A stretch of 64,000 nt of DNA, taken from Streptomyces sp. AC1-42W. Its GTDB lineage: Bacteria > Actinomycetota > Actinomycetes > Streptomycetales > Streptomycetaceae. Position numbers and translations under genes: made by a program. Location of the stretch: the NCBI RefSeq assembly GCF_003248355.1, contig NZ_QKWY01000001.1, forward strand, positions 1,818,001 through 1,882,000. Reading direction: 5' to 3'. The notes beneath the pieces are model-generated. The model searched no databases and had not been told where the DNA came from. It was given only the letters and a program-made list of their open reading frames with translations. Shown one piece after another: positions 42,566-51,140 of the stretch (positions within the stretch are counted from its first letter, which is position 1; each line of letters opens with the position of its first letter).

Positions 42566-43729
42566 ATGCGTCATTTCGGTCATATCGCAGCTGCTGCGAA
42601 GGACGGGCTCTTCTTCCAGGAGCCCTGTGAGTTCGACCGGGACTCACCGGGCCCCCTGCTCTCCGCCGCGCTGGGCGCCACGCTCTACAGTCCCGCCACC
42701 CGCCCCCGGCTCGCCGACGACATCGTCAAGCTCGCCGGGCGCGGAGTCGTCTCGATGGTGTTGTGCCTGGAGGACTCCATCGACGACTCCGAGGTCCCCG
42801 GAGCCGAGGAGAACCTGGTCCGGCAGTTCGCCGACCTCGACACCCGCCCCGCCGCGCTGCCGCTGCTGTTCATCCGGGTCCGCGAACCGGAACAGATCAC
42901 CGATCTGGTGGGCCGCCTCGGCGCGTCGGTCCGGCTGCTGTCCGGATTCGTACTGCCCAAGTTCACCCGCGAACGTGGGACGCCCTTCATGGACGCCCTG
43001 ACCAAGGCCGAGGCGAGCGCCGGACGGCGGCTCTTCGCCATGCCGGTCCTCGAATCGCCCGAACTGCTCCACCTGGAGACCCGCACCGACACCCTCCGGG
43101 GCATCGCCGAGATCATCACCGCCCACCGCGACCGCGTACTCGCGCTGCGCCTCGGCGTCACCGACTTCTGTTCCGCCTACGGACTGCGGCGCTCCCCGGA
43201 CATGACGGCGTACGACGTGGGGATCGTCGCCCACGTCATCGCCGACGTCGTCAACATGCTGGGCCGCGCCGACGGGACGGGCTTCACGGTCACCGGACCC
43301 GTCTGGGAGTACTTCCCCCGCCAGGAGCGCATGTTCAAGCCGCAGCTGCGCAGCAGCCCCTTCCAGCAGAACCGGGCCGAGTCGCTGCGCACCGCGCTCA
43401 TCGCCCACGACCTGGACGGGCTCCTGCGCGAGATCGAGCTGGACCGGGCCAACGGCCTCCTCGGCAAGACCTGCATCCACCCCTCCCACGTCGCCCCCGT
43501 GCACGCGCTGTCCGTGGTCAGCCACGAGGAGTACAGCGACGCCCGCGACATCCTGCGGCCCGAGAGCAACGGCGGCGGAGTGCTGCGCTCCGCCTACACC
43601 AACAAGATGAACGAGGTGAAGCCCCACCGGGCCTGGGCGGAGCGCACGCTGCTGCGCGCCGAGGTCTTCGGCGTGGCGCGGGAGGACATCGGCTTCGTGG
43701 ACCTGCTGACGGCCTGCCTCGCGGAGTGA
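42566..43729 (+). CDS. HpcH/HpaI (CitE-like) aldolase of the Ter-associated module
   Basis: A 387-residue TIM-barrel protein of the HpcH/HpaI aldolase / citrate lyase beta family. Visible: VVSMVLCLEDSIDDSEV with the acidic metal ligand, FIRVREPEQI, FVLPKFTRERG and RLFAMPVLESPELL with the second glutamate, then GKTCIHPSHVAPV at the C-terminal end. ATG 42566 has GGGGGGA upstream. Anantharaman, Iyer and Aravind proposed that Ter loci include enzymes of this type, with phosphoribosyltransferases and HAD hydrolases, that make a nucleoside-like metabolite. The two genes that follow here are of exactly those types and lie on the same strand. Confidence 0.87.
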   Translation: MRHFGHIAAAAKDGLFFQEPCEFDRDSPGPLLSAALGATLYSPATRPRLADDIVKLAGRGVVSMVLCLEDSIDDSEVPGAEENLVRQFADLDTRPAALPLLFIRVREPEQITDLVGRLGASVRLLSGFVLPKFTRERGTPFMDALTKAEASAGRRLFAMPVLESPELLHLETRTDTLRGIAEIITAHRDRVLALRLGVTDFCSAYGLRRSPDMTAYDVGIVAHVIADVVNMLGRADGTGFTVTGPVWEYFPRQERMFKPQLRSSPFQQNRAESLRTALIAHDLDGLLREIELDRANGLLGKTCIHPSHVAPVHALSVVSHEEYSDARDILRPESNGGGVLRSAYTNKMNEVKPHRAWAERTLLRAEVFGVAREDIGFVDLLTACLAE

Positions 43730-43810
43730 CCGCAACCGGCGGCAGGATCGGGTACGGACGGGCCGGGCGGTTGCTCCGGGCCCGGCGGACGAACGGAAAG
43801 AGAAGCGAAC

Positions 43811-46282
43811 GTGGTGTGGTCGGGTAGCTGGGTGGCGGAGCGACTGGGCGTCGGGCTGGTGGGCGACGGGGAACTGCGCGAGCTGCTGGGCCTGGCCCTG
43901 CGGCGCAACCCCAAGCGGGCGCACCTGCTCGTGTCCAACGTCCTCGGCAAGCACGTCCCGCAGCGCCCCTCCGTCGTGTACGCCGCCGGCGTCGAGCTGG
44001 GCCGCCGGGTCCGCGCCCTCCTCGGCGAGGACGGCGCGCGCCGGGCGGTCGTCCTCGGCTACGCGGAGACCGCCACCGGCCTCGGGCACTCCGTCGCGGA
44101 CGGCCTCGGCGACGCCCCCTACCTCCACTCCACCCGCAGGCCGGTGCCCGGCGTGGCCCGGGCGGGCGGCTTCGAGGAGTCCCACTCGCACGCCACCTCG
44201 CATCTGCTGCTCCCGGAGGACCCCCGGCTGCTGGCGGCGGACCGGCACGGCGGGGAGGGCTCGGCGCTGGTGCTCGTGGACGACGAGTTCTCCACCGGCA
44301 ACACCGTCCTCAACACCATCCGCGCCCTGCACGAGCGCTACCCCCGCGACCGGTACGTGATCGTCGCCCTGGTGGACATGCGCTCACCGGACGACCGGGG
44401 ACGGCTCGCGGAGTTCGCGGCGGAGATCGGCGCCCGCGTGGACCTGGTGGCCCGCACCACCGGCACGGTCACGCTCCCGGACGGCGTCCTGGAGAAGGGG
44501 CAGGCGCTGGTGGCGGAACGCGAGGCGGCCGCCGACCCGGGCGCCGCCGACGGGGCCGCCCCCGCCCCGCGCCCCCACACCCGCATCGACCTCCCCTGGC
44601 CCGCCGGCGTCCCGGACGGCGGCCGGCACGGCTTCACCGGCGCCCACCGCGCCCTCCTGGAGCCCGCCCTGCCCGCCATGGCGGACCGTGTCGCCCAAGC
44701 CCTCGGCGACACCCCCCGCCGCGTCCTCGTCCTCGGCTCCGAGGAGCTGATGTACGCGCCGCTGCGCCTGGCCACCGCCCTGGAGGAGCGCACCGACGCC
44801 GAGATCCGCTCCTCCACCACGACCCGCTCCCCGGTCCTGGCCGTGGACGACCCCGGCTACGCGATACGCACCCGGATCGTCTTCCCCGCCCACGACGACC
44901 CGGCCGACGGCCCCGGCGACCGCTACGCGTACAACGTGGCCGGCGCCGGCTTCGACGCCGTGGTCGTCGTCGTCGACTCGACCGCCGACACCCCGGCGCT
45001 GCACGCCCCCGGCGGCCTGCTCGACCGGCTCGCTCCGCACACCGCGCACGTCCTGCTCGCGGTGATCCCCTCGTACGTACCCGTGGCGACAGCCGCCGAA
45101 TGCCAGGAAGAAGCCTTGATGCAGCTCCCCGAACCCCTGCGCGGCCCCGCGTTCTCCTCGTACGCGCCGGACGAGGTCGGGTGGCTGCTCCAGGACCTCT
45201 CGGAGACCCGGCTCGAAGCGCCCACGGAGGAGCGCGAGGAGGCGATACAGAGCGGGGGCGCGCACTACGCGGAGTCGCTCCCCATCGAGTACCAGCCCTC
45301 CGCCGAGTACCAGCGGCTGTTCAAGGAGGCCCTCGACCTGTCGGCCGCCCGCATCGCCCGCGCCGTGGGCACGGTGACCGAGACGGTGCTCGCCGAGCGC
45401 GGCCCGCGCCCCGTCCTCGTCTCGCTCGCCCGGGCCGGTACGCCGGTCGGCGTGCTGATGCGCCGCTGGGCCCAGGAGCGCCGTGGCGTCGAACTGCCCC
45501 ACTACGCCGTCTCCATCGTGCGCGGACGCGGCATCGACGCCAACGCGCTGCGCTGGCTGGCCGCCCGGCACGACCCGGCCGACGTCGTCTTCGTGGACGG
45601 CTGGACCGGCAAGGGCGCCATCACCCGCGAACTGGCCGCCGCGATCGTCGAGTTCGAGAAGGCCGGGGGAGTGGAGGGCTTCAACCCGGAGATCGCGGTG
45701 CTGGCCGACCCCGGCGGCTGCGTGCGGACGTACGGCACCCGCGAGGACTTCCTCATCCCCTCCGCCTGCCTCAACTCCACCGTCTCCGGGCTCATCTCCC
45801 GTACCGTCCTGCGCGCCGACCTCGTCGGGCCGCACGACTTCCACGGCGCGAAGTTCTACCGCGAGCTGGCCGGTTCGGATGTCTCCGGCCTCTTCCTCGA
45901 CACCGTCGCCGCGCGCTTCGCCGAGGTCGCGGACGCCGTGGACGCCGAGGTGAAGGAGCTGCTCACCGCGGACCGGGCCCCCACCTGGGAGGGCTGGGCC
46001 GCCGTGGAGCGCATCAGCGAGGAGTACGGCATCCACGACGTCAACCTGGTGAAGCCGGGCGTCGGCGAGACCACACGCGTCCTGCTGCGCCGCGTCCCGT
46101 GGAAGATCCTCGCGCGGCGCGGAGCCGGCCCGGACCTGGACCACATCAGGCTGCTGGCCGAGCAGCGCGGCGTACCGGTCGAGGAGGTCGACTCGCTCCC
46201 GTACACCTGTGTCGGGCTCATCCACCCCGCTTACACACGAGGGGCCACGGGCGCCGACGGCAAGGCGGTGGAGACCGCGTGA
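43811..46282 (+). CDS. Phosphoribosyltransferase-TRSP / StiP-PELOTA fusion protein
   Basis: An 823-residue protein combining two modules usually annotated as separate genes in Ter loci. Residues 1-250: phosphoribosyltransferase with a PRPP-loop-like LVLVDDEFSTGNTVLNT. Residues 255-460: TRSP-like region (VLVLGSEELMYAPLRLA). Residues 480-823: the cysteine protease StiP / PRTase_3-type domain, with a second PRPP-like loop VVFVDGWTGKGAI and NPEIAVLADPGGCV, ending in a PELOTA-like RNA-binding segment (VPWKILARRGAGPDLDHIRLL). The frame is open throughout, so this is a true fusion. GTG 43811 has AGAGAAG upstream. Its stop overlaps the HAD start (GTGA). I infer joint work with HpcH and HAD on a ribosylated metabolite. 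Confidence 0.85.
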   Translation: MVWSGSWVAERLGVGLVGDGELRELLGLALRRNPKRAHLLVSNVLGKHVPQRPSVVYAAGVELGRRVRALLGEDGARRAVVLGYAETATGLGHSVADGLGDAPYLHSTRRPVPGVARAGGFEESHSHATSHLLLPEDPRLLAADRHGGEGSALVLVDDEFSTGNTVLNTIRALHERYPRDRYVIVALVDMRSPDDRGRLAEFAAEIGARVDLVARTTGTVTLPDGVLEKGQALVAEREAAADPGAADGAAPAPRPHTRIDLPWPAGVPDGGRHGFTGAHRALLEPALPAMADRVAQALGDTPRRVLVLGSEELMYAPLRLATALEERTDAEIRSSTTTRSPVLAVDDPGYAIRTRIVFPAHDDPADGPGDRYAYNVAGAGFDAVVVVVDSTADTPALHAPGGLLDRLAPHTAHVLLAVIPSYVPVATAAECQEEALMQLPEPLRGPAFSSYAPDEVGWLLQDLSETRLEAPTEEREEAIQSGGAHYAESLPIEYQPSAEYQRLFKEALDLSAARIARAVGTVTETVLAERGPRPVLVSLARAGTPVGVLMRRWAQERRGVELPHYAVSIVRGRGIDANALRWLAARHDPADVVFVDGWTGKGAITRELAAAIVEFEKAGGVEGFNPEIAVLADPGGCVRTYGTREDFLIPSACLNSTVSGLISRTVLRADLVGPHDFHGAKFYRELAGSDVSGLFLDTVAARFAEVADAVDAEVKELLTADRAPTWEGWAAVERISEEYGIHDVNLVKPGVGETTRVLLRRVPWKILARRGAGPDLDHIRLLAEQRGVPVEEVDSLPYTCVGLIHPAYTRGATGADGKAVETA

Positions 46283-47103
46283 CGGCCTCCCCGGTCACCC
46301 TGATCGCCAGCGATCTCGACCGCACCCTGATCTACTCGACCGCCGCCCTCAACCTCACCATGGAGGACGTACAGGCGCCCCGGCTGCTGTGCGTCGAGGT
46401 CTACGGACACAAGCCCCTCTCGTACGTCACCGAGACCGCCGCCGGTCTCCTCACCGACCTGACGGACGCCGAGTCCACGGTCTTCGTCCCCACCACCACC
46501 CGCACCCGCGAGCAGTACCACCGCATCCAGCTGCCCGGGAACCCGGCCGAGTTCGCGATCTGCGCCAACGGCGGCCACATCCTGGTGGACGGCGAGTCCG
46601 ACCCGGACTGGCAGCGGACCGTCGCCCGCCGGCTCGCCGACGAGTGCGCCCCGCTGGAGGAGGTCCGCGCCCATCTCGTCGCCACCGCCGACCCGGCCTG
46701 GCTGCTGAAGGAACGCGTAGCCGAGGACCTGTTCGCCTATCTCGTCGTCGACCGCGCCGAACTGCCCCCGGAGTGGATGAAGGAGCTGGCCGACTGGGCG
46801 GAGCCGCGCGGCTGGACCGTGTCCCTCCAGGGCCGCAAGATATACGTCGTGCCGCGGCCGCTCACCAAGAGCGCCGCCATGCGCGAGGTCGCCCGCCGCA
46901 CCGGTGCGACGCGCACCCTCGCCGCCGGCGACTCGCTCCTCGACGCGGACCTGCTGCTCGCCGCCGACGAGGGCTGGCGCCCCGGCCACGGCGAACTCGC
47001 CGACGCCGGCTGGACCGCACCGCACGTCGAGGCCACCGCCGAACGGGGCGTGGCGGCGGGCGAGGAGATCCTGCGCCGCTTCCTGCGGGCATCGGGCGCC
47101 TGA
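46279..47103 (+). CDS. HAD-superfamily hydrolase of the Ter-associated module
   Basis: A 274-residue Cof/sucrose-phosphatase-like HAD enzyme. Motif I is ASDLDRTLIYS (nucleophile aspartate and acid/base aspartate), motif II FVPTTTRT (threonine), motif III a lysine in PRPLTKSAAM, and motif IV LAAGDSLLDADLLLAA. The C-terminal GVAAGEEILRRFL is usual for the Ter-linked members. GTG 46279 overlaps the stop of the phosphoribosyltransferase-StiP gene by 4 bases (GTGA), so translation is coupled. It probably removes a phosphate from an intermediate of the predicted nucleoside-like product. Confidence 0.9.
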   Translation: MTASPVTLIASDLDRTLIYSTAALNLTMEDVQAPRLLCVEVYGHKPLSYVTETAAGLLTDLTDAESTVFVPTTTRTREQYHRIQLPGNPAEFAICANGGHILVDGESDPDWQRTVARRLADECAPLEEVRAHLVATADPAWLLKERVAEDLFAYLVVDRAELPPEWMKELADWAEPRGWTVSLQGRKIYVVPRPLTKSAAMREVARRTGATRTLAAGDSLLDADLLLAADEGWRPGHGELADAGWTAPHVEATAERGVAAGEEILRRFLRASGA

Positions 47104-47192
47104 CGGGACACCGCCGGGCCGGCGACATGCCCGGGAGGCGTGCGACGGCGGAGAGGGGTGTGCGATAACGGAGAGGCGGGCGCGACGAGCGA

Positions 47193-47232
47193 GGGGCGTG
47201 TGCGATGACCAAGGGGCGTGTGCGATGACCAA
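47193..47232 (+). repeat. 20-bp tandem duplication over the methyltransferase start
   Basis: GGGGCGTGTGCGATGACCAA occurs at 47193-47212 and again at 47213-47232. The unit contains the start codon ATG and its upstream G-rich sequence. The first ATG (47205) opens a 7-codon reading frame that stops at 47226-47228, overlapping the real ATG 47225. Confidence 0.9.
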
Positions 47233-47884
47233 GGGAAACTCCACCGAGATCACCGACGAGCTGTACGCGTACATGCTGGCGCACAATCCGCCGCTGGACG
47301 CCGTACAGCGTGAGCTCGTCGAGACCACCTACGCCCGGCTGCCCGAACACGCGGGCATGCAGTCCGCCGAGGAGCAGGGCCCGCTGCTCGCCTTCCTCGT
47401 CCGGCTGACCGGCGCCCGGCACATCGTGGAGGTCGGCACCTTCACCGGCTTCTCCGCCCTGGCGATGGCCCGGGCGCTGCCGGAGGACGGGCGGCTGATC
47501 GCCTGCGACGTCTCGGAGGAGTGGACGGCGTACGGCCGCGAGGCGTGGGCGAAGGCGGGCGTCGCCGACCGCATCGACCTGCGCATCGCGCCCGCCCTGG
47601 ACACCCTGCGCGCGATGCCCGCAGAACCCCACATCGACTTCGCCTACCTGGACGCGGACAAGGGCAACTACATCGCGTACTGGGAGGAACTGGTGCCGAG
47701 GATGCGGCAGGGCGGGGTCATCACCACGGACAACGTGCTCTTCCACGGCCAGGTGACGGACCCCGCCGCGACGGGCGCGGCGAAGGCCATCCGGGAGTTC
47801 AACGACCATGTGTCGGCGGACGCCCGGATGGACAGCGTGCTCCTCACGGTGTCGGACGGCCTGACACTGTCCCGCAAGCGCTGA
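47225..47884 (+). CDS. SAM-dependent O-methyltransferase (CCoAOMT-like)
   Basis: A 219-residue class I methyltransferase of the caffeoyl-CoA / catechol O-methyltransferase family. VEVGTFTGFSALAMA is the SAM-binding motif I, ACDVSEEW the acidic end of strand 2, FAYLDADKGNY holds the catalytic metal-binding aspartates, and GGVITTDNVLFHG the next metal ligands (DN). It is 121 bases after the HAD gene and on the same strand. Substrate unknown; it could decorate the product of the preceding module or be independent. The start region is duplicated, creating a tiny upstream reading frame. Confidence 0.92.
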   Translation: MTKGNSTEITDELYAYMLAHNPPLDAVQRELVETTYARLPEHAGMQSAEEQGPLLAFLVRLTGARHIVEVGTFTGFSALAMARALPEDGRLIACDVSEEWTAYGREAWAKAGVADRIDLRIAPALDTLRAMPAEPHIDFAYLDADKGNYIAYWEELVPRMRQGGVITTDNVLFHGQVTDPAATGAAKAIREFNDHVSADARMDSVLLTVSDGLTLSRKR

Positions 47885-47892
47885 CCCCTTCG

Positions 47893-48108
47893 TCAGCCGC
47901 AGCAGCCCCCGCCGCAGCAGCCGCCCCCACCGCCCCCGCCCCCGGCGGCGGGCGCGGTACGGGAGCCGCCCACGGCGACGGCGGAGAGCAGCTTCACCGT
48001 GTCCTCGTGCCCGGCCGGGCAGGAGGCCGGCGCGGAGGACTCGGCCATGGGCCGGCTCAGCTCGAAGGTGTCCCCACAGGAACGGCAGCGGTATTCGTAA
48101 CGAGGCAT
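47893..48108 (-). CDS. FmdB-family zinc ribbon protein with Gly/Cys tail
   Basis: A 71-residue protein. YEYRCRSCGDTFELSRPM gives the first CxxC, and SCPAGHEDTVKLLSAV the second half of the zinc ribbon, as in FmdB regulators. The last 15 residues are only glycine and cysteine (GGGGGGGGCCGGGCCG region), a tail seen in several streptomycete members and possibly metal-binding. FmdB of methylotrophs regulates formamidase, but that role should not be assumed here. Converges on the methyltransferase gene with 8 bases between stops. Confidence 0.87.
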   Translation of the reverse strand: MPRYEYRCRSCGDTFELSRPMAESSAPASCPAGHEDTVKLLSAVAVGGSRTAPAAGGGGGGGGCCGGGCCG

Positions 48109-48139
48109 GACGCCAGGCTAGCGGCAGCGGGCGGACACG

Positions 48140-49540
48140 TCAGTGGCTGCCCGCGCCCCGCTCCTCGCGGATGTCGGCCACGACGTCCGCGACGGTCCGG
48201 CGCAGGGACTCCGTCACGGTCAGGAAGTGCCAGTAGTCCGGGTGGCGGTTCTCCAGCGCCGTGACGGCCTGGTCGAGACGGGACACCGCGTCGTCCAGCG
48301 GACGGGCGTGCCGCGGCTCGGGGGTGTGCCGGCCGGCCATGGCGAGCCGCTGGGCGTCGCGGATGGCGAACCGGGTGCGCTCGATCTCCCGCTGCGGGTC
48401 CTTGGCGACCTCGTCGAGCCGGCGCAGCCGGTCACCGGCGGCGGACACCGCCTCGTCCGTCGCGTTGAGCAGGGCGTGCACGGTGCTCAGCCGGGAGGTG
48501 GCATCCGCCCAGCGCTGCTCCTCGCGGGCCAGCGCGGCCTCCTTGAGCTTCTCCTCGGCCCGGCGCACATTGACCTCGGCCTGCTCCGGTACCGGCTGGA
48601 GGTCCTGCCAGCAGGCGGCGGAGAACCGCCGCCGCAACTCGCTGAGCACGGGCTCGACGGACGCGGACCGGGTCGTCAGGGCCTGGGCACGGGTGCGCAG
48701 GGTCACCAGGCGGCGGTCGATCTCGGCGGCGCGCTCCGGCAGCTTCTGTGCCTCGGCCCGCACCGCCTCGGCGTCGCGCAGCACCCGGTCGGCGCGCTGG
48801 AGGGTCTCGGGCACGCCGTGGCGCCCCGCGCCCTGGTTGAGCTTGGTCAGCTCGGGGGCCAGCGCGGCGAGCCGGGCGGCCAGGTCGTCGGCGCGCAGCC
48901 CGGACGCCCGCACCGCGTCCAGGGCGTTGCTCGCGCCGAGGAGCGCCTGCCGGGCCCGCTCGACGGCGGGGGCCAGCCGGGCGAGCTGGGTCTCGGCGCT
49001 CCCGAGCAGCGGCCCGAGACCGGCGCCGAACCGGTCGAGCTCGCCCTTGACCCGTACCAGCTGCTCCTTCGCCGAGGTCAGCTCGGCGCGCGCCCGCGAG
49101 GCGACGGACGGTTCCAGGTCGTCCCGGTCGAGGTCGTGGGCGTCGACGGCGGTGATGTAGGCGTGGCTCGCCTCGTCGATGCGCCGCCCGAGCGCGGCGA
49201 AGTCGTCGACGGCCTTGCGGGCGGCCGGCGAGCTGTCGACGGCGGTGATCGTCTCTATGGAGATCCGGAGGTCGCGCTGGGCGGTGTCCAGCTCGTAGAA
49301 CGCCTCGGCGGCCGCGTCCTTCGCCGCCTGCGCCTCGGCGCGCTGCCCGCCGCCCCGGCCCCCGAACCACCGCCGCGTACCACCGCCGGCGAAGGAGAGG
49401 GGGAGGGCGGCGAGGAGGGGGAGCGGCGCGAGGACGAGGAAGCAGACGTCACGGAGGGCCTGCCCGGCCGCAGGACGCCGACTCCGCCCCCGGACCGCCC
49501 GGACGACTGCCGCCTGCGGTCCCGCGTGTGTCGCCGTCAC
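48140..49540 (-). CDS. Long coiled-coil protein with one N-terminal membrane segment
   Basis: A 466-residue protein that I do not recognise by name. After a basic N-terminus (RAVRGRSRRPAAGQ) there is one hydrophobic helix (DVCFLVLAPLPLLAALPLSFAGG, about 32-54) and then some 400 residues of helical heptad-like sequence rich in Ala, Arg, Leu and Glu, with only one cysteine and no catalytic motif. A membrane-anchored cytoplasmic or surface-directed rod is expected. GTG 49540 has GGAGAGG upstream. It is 31 bases from the FmdB gene on the same strand (this gene is upstream), which suggests an operon. Role unknown. Confidence 0.7.
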   Translation of the reverse strand: MTATHAGPQAAVVRAVRGRSRRPAAGQALRDVCFLVLAPLPLLAALPLSFAGGGTRRWFGGRGGGQRAEAQAAKDAAAEAFYELDTAQRDLRISIETITAVDSSPAARKAVDDFAALGRRIDEASHAYITAVDAHDLDRDDLEPSVASRARAELTSAKEQLVRVKGELDRFGAGLGPLLGSAETQLARLAPAVERARQALLGASNALDAVRASGLRADDLAARLAALAPELTKLNQGAGRHGVPETLQRADRVLRDAEAVRAEAQKLPERAAEIDRRLVTLRTRAQALTTRSASVEPVLSELRRRFSAACWQDLQPVPEQAEVNVRRAEEKLKEAALAREEQRWADATSRLSTVHALLNATDEAVSAAGDRLRRLDEVAKDPQREIERTRFAIRDAQRLAMAGRHTPEPRHARPLDDAVSRLDQAVTALENRHPDYWHFLTVTESLRRTVADVVADIREERGAGSH

Positions 49541-49667
49541 ATGCCTCTCCCGTGCCGTTCCAGCCTGCCCGATACATTCTCCCACCAGTAAGGACGAACA
49601 CACGGGCCGGATAGTTCACGGCGTACGGGACGGTCGTGCGGGCCCCCGGATTTCCGGGCCGGACGGC

Positions 49668-50435
49668 TCAGCTCCCGTGGCGGACGGCGACGCCGCCGTT
49701 GTCGCTGCGGGCCTTCACCACGTGCGCGCTGGTGTTGCTGCGCGGCACCTCGACGGAGACGTGCCCGTTGTCGGAGGACGCGCTCACGGCGTACGTGGTC
49801 GAGCCCCGGGGCAGGCTGATGGCGATGCGCCCGTTGTCGCTCACGGTGTCCACGAGGTCGGGGACGCGGTCGAGATCGAGGTCCACGGACCCGTTGTCGG
49901 ACCGGGCCACCAGGGACCGGGACGCGATCCGCTCGCCGCGGATGGCCCCGTTGTCGCTCTTCAGGTCCAGGGGCCCGCTGACGTCCTTGACGACGACGCC
50001 GCCGTTGTCGGAGGACAGCTTCAGGGCCGTGGTGAACTCGGACGCGGTGACCTTCCCGTTGTCCGCGTCCACGGTGAGCGCGAGCCCGCGCGGCACCTTG
50101 ATCTGATGCCGCGCCTCGCAGTCGCTGATCATCGCCTTGCAGTTCACCCGGAGCGTGAGGGTGTCGCCCTCCAGCCTCCACACGGGGTCCGGCCCGCTCC
50201 CGAGGACCACCCAGCCGTCCACCCTCCGGGTCACCTCGATCTCGTCCACATCGGCGGGGACGACCTCCACCACGGAGTTCTCCGCGTCGATGGTCAGCGC
50301 CTTCCCGTCGTACGCGAACGACTTGTGCTCGACGGGTGCGTCGTCCACGTCCGTGCTCCCGCACCCGGTGAGCGCCGCGACGAGCAGAACGGCGCCCCCG
50401 GCGGCCAGAAGTGCGTGGCGATTGCGGATGGTCAT
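49668..50435 (-). CDS. DUF4097 beta-repeat lipoprotein
   Basis: A 255-residue exported protein. A signal sequence ends in LTGCG (lipobox, cysteine near residue 25), so it is a lipoprotein. The rest is DUF4097-type beta-helix, with the short motif SDNG or DNG repeated at intervals of about 20 residues (LSSDNGGVVV, LKSDNGAIRG, ARSDNGSVDL, VSDNGRIAI, SSDNGHVSV, ARSDNGGVAV). Such repeats stack as rungs of a parallel beta-helix, with asparagine ladders. Function is unknown. Transcribed away from the tRNA-Val gene. Confidence 0.88.
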   Translation of the reverse strand: MTIRNRHALLAAGGAVLLVAALTGCGSTDVDDAPVEHKSFAYDGKALTIDAENSVVEVVPADVDEIEVTRRVDGWVVLGSGPDPVWRLEGDTLTLRVNCKAMISDCEARHQIKVPRGLALTVDADNGKVTASEFTTALKLSSDNGGVVVKDVSGPLDLKSDNGAIRGERIASRSLVARSDNGSVDLDLDRVPDLVDTVSDNGRIAISLPRGSTTYAVSASSDNGHVSVEVPRSNTSAHVVKARSDNGGVAVRHGS

Positions 50436-50630
50436 GTGATCAGGTCCCCCTGGGCCGGCTCTGCGATGTGCCTCTTGCGATGTCCTTACGGTAGGCAGCG
50501 GCACCCCGCCCCCACGATCCGGACGGCTACCGTCTCCGGGGTGGGGCTATCCCCCGTACGCCCCGCCCGACCCCGCCCGAACCGATTGTCGACATGCGCC
50601 GAAGGCCATGTACCCTGTTCCTTCGTCCAC

Positions 50631-50705
50631 GGGTGCGTAGCTCAGGGGTAGAGCGCTGCTCTTACAAAGCAGATGTCGGCGGTTCGAAACCGTCCGCGCC
50701 CACCA
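50631..50705 (+). tRNA. tRNA-Val (anticodon TAC), CCA encoded
   Basis: Cloverleaf read by eye: acceptor GGGTGCG (50631-50637) with CGCGCCC (50695-50701, one U:G pair), D-arm GCTC...GAGC, anticodon stem CTGCT/AGCAG around CTTACAA with anticodon TAC, T-arm GGCGG TTCGAAA CCGTC. Discriminator A at 50702 and CCA at 50703-50705. The 3' half served as integration site for the element to its right. Confidence 0.95.
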
Positions 50706-50708
50706 GCA
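50666..50708 (+). repeat. attL-like repeat: 3' half of tRNA-Val
   Basis: These 43 bases (from AAAGCAG in the anticodon arm through the CCA end) recur at 55481-55523 with 35 of 43 positions identical and no gaps. All eight differences are transitions. An integrase remnant begins just beyond the CCA end, as at a typical tRNA-borne attachment site. Confidence 0.7.
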
Positions 50709-50730
50709 GGTTGAACCACGAAGGCCCAGG

Positions 50731-51140
50731 TCACCGGTACTGAACCGGGAGCCTGGGCCTTGTTCGTTCCCCGGCCGCGAGGGCGGGGGAGAGGCGCCGT
50801 GCCACATACGTGCCAGATGCCTCGCCGGGTTCGGCAGGCCGGACCTTCCTGATCTGCTCGTCGGCGTGTGCGGCGATGGCGTGGTCACGCCCGTTCACGA
50901 GGTGCTGATGGATCAGCGCGGCCCGCACCGACGAGTGCCCCATCCGCTGCATCAGCTCCCGTGTCGTGGCGCCGCCGGTCGCGGCGAGGGGTTCCCGGTG
51001 TGGCGCAGATCGTGGAAGTGGACGTCGCGAAGATCGGTGTCCTTCAGGGCCCGCAGCCACAGCCGGCGGAAGTTGTTCCGGCGCAGCTGCCCGCCGCGAG
51101 CTTCGGTGAAGACCAGCCCGGTCCGACCCGGACCGGCGCA
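50731..51140 (-). pseudogene. Tyrosine integrase remnant (frameshifted, catalytic Tyr lost)
   Basis: The C-terminal third of a Streptomyces-type tyrosine recombinase, oriented with its end toward the tRNA. One frame gives GLVFTEARGGQLRRNNFRRLW...HFHDLRHTGN, the next continues LAATGGATTRELMQRMGHSSVRAALIHQH. A one-base deletion near 50987-50992 separates them. In related integrases the last segment reads ...AALIYQH with the nucleophilic tyrosine; here it is histidine. The N-terminal two thirds are absent. The gene is therefore dead on three counts. It still marks the locus as a former integration event. Confidence 0.88.

Noticed and set aside
43811..46282. Possibility that the phosphoribosyltransferase-StiP gene is two genes joined by an assembly error
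   Set aside because: The frame is open over all 823 codons, the linker has normal codon use, and no start with ribosome site is seen at the domain junction near residue 470.
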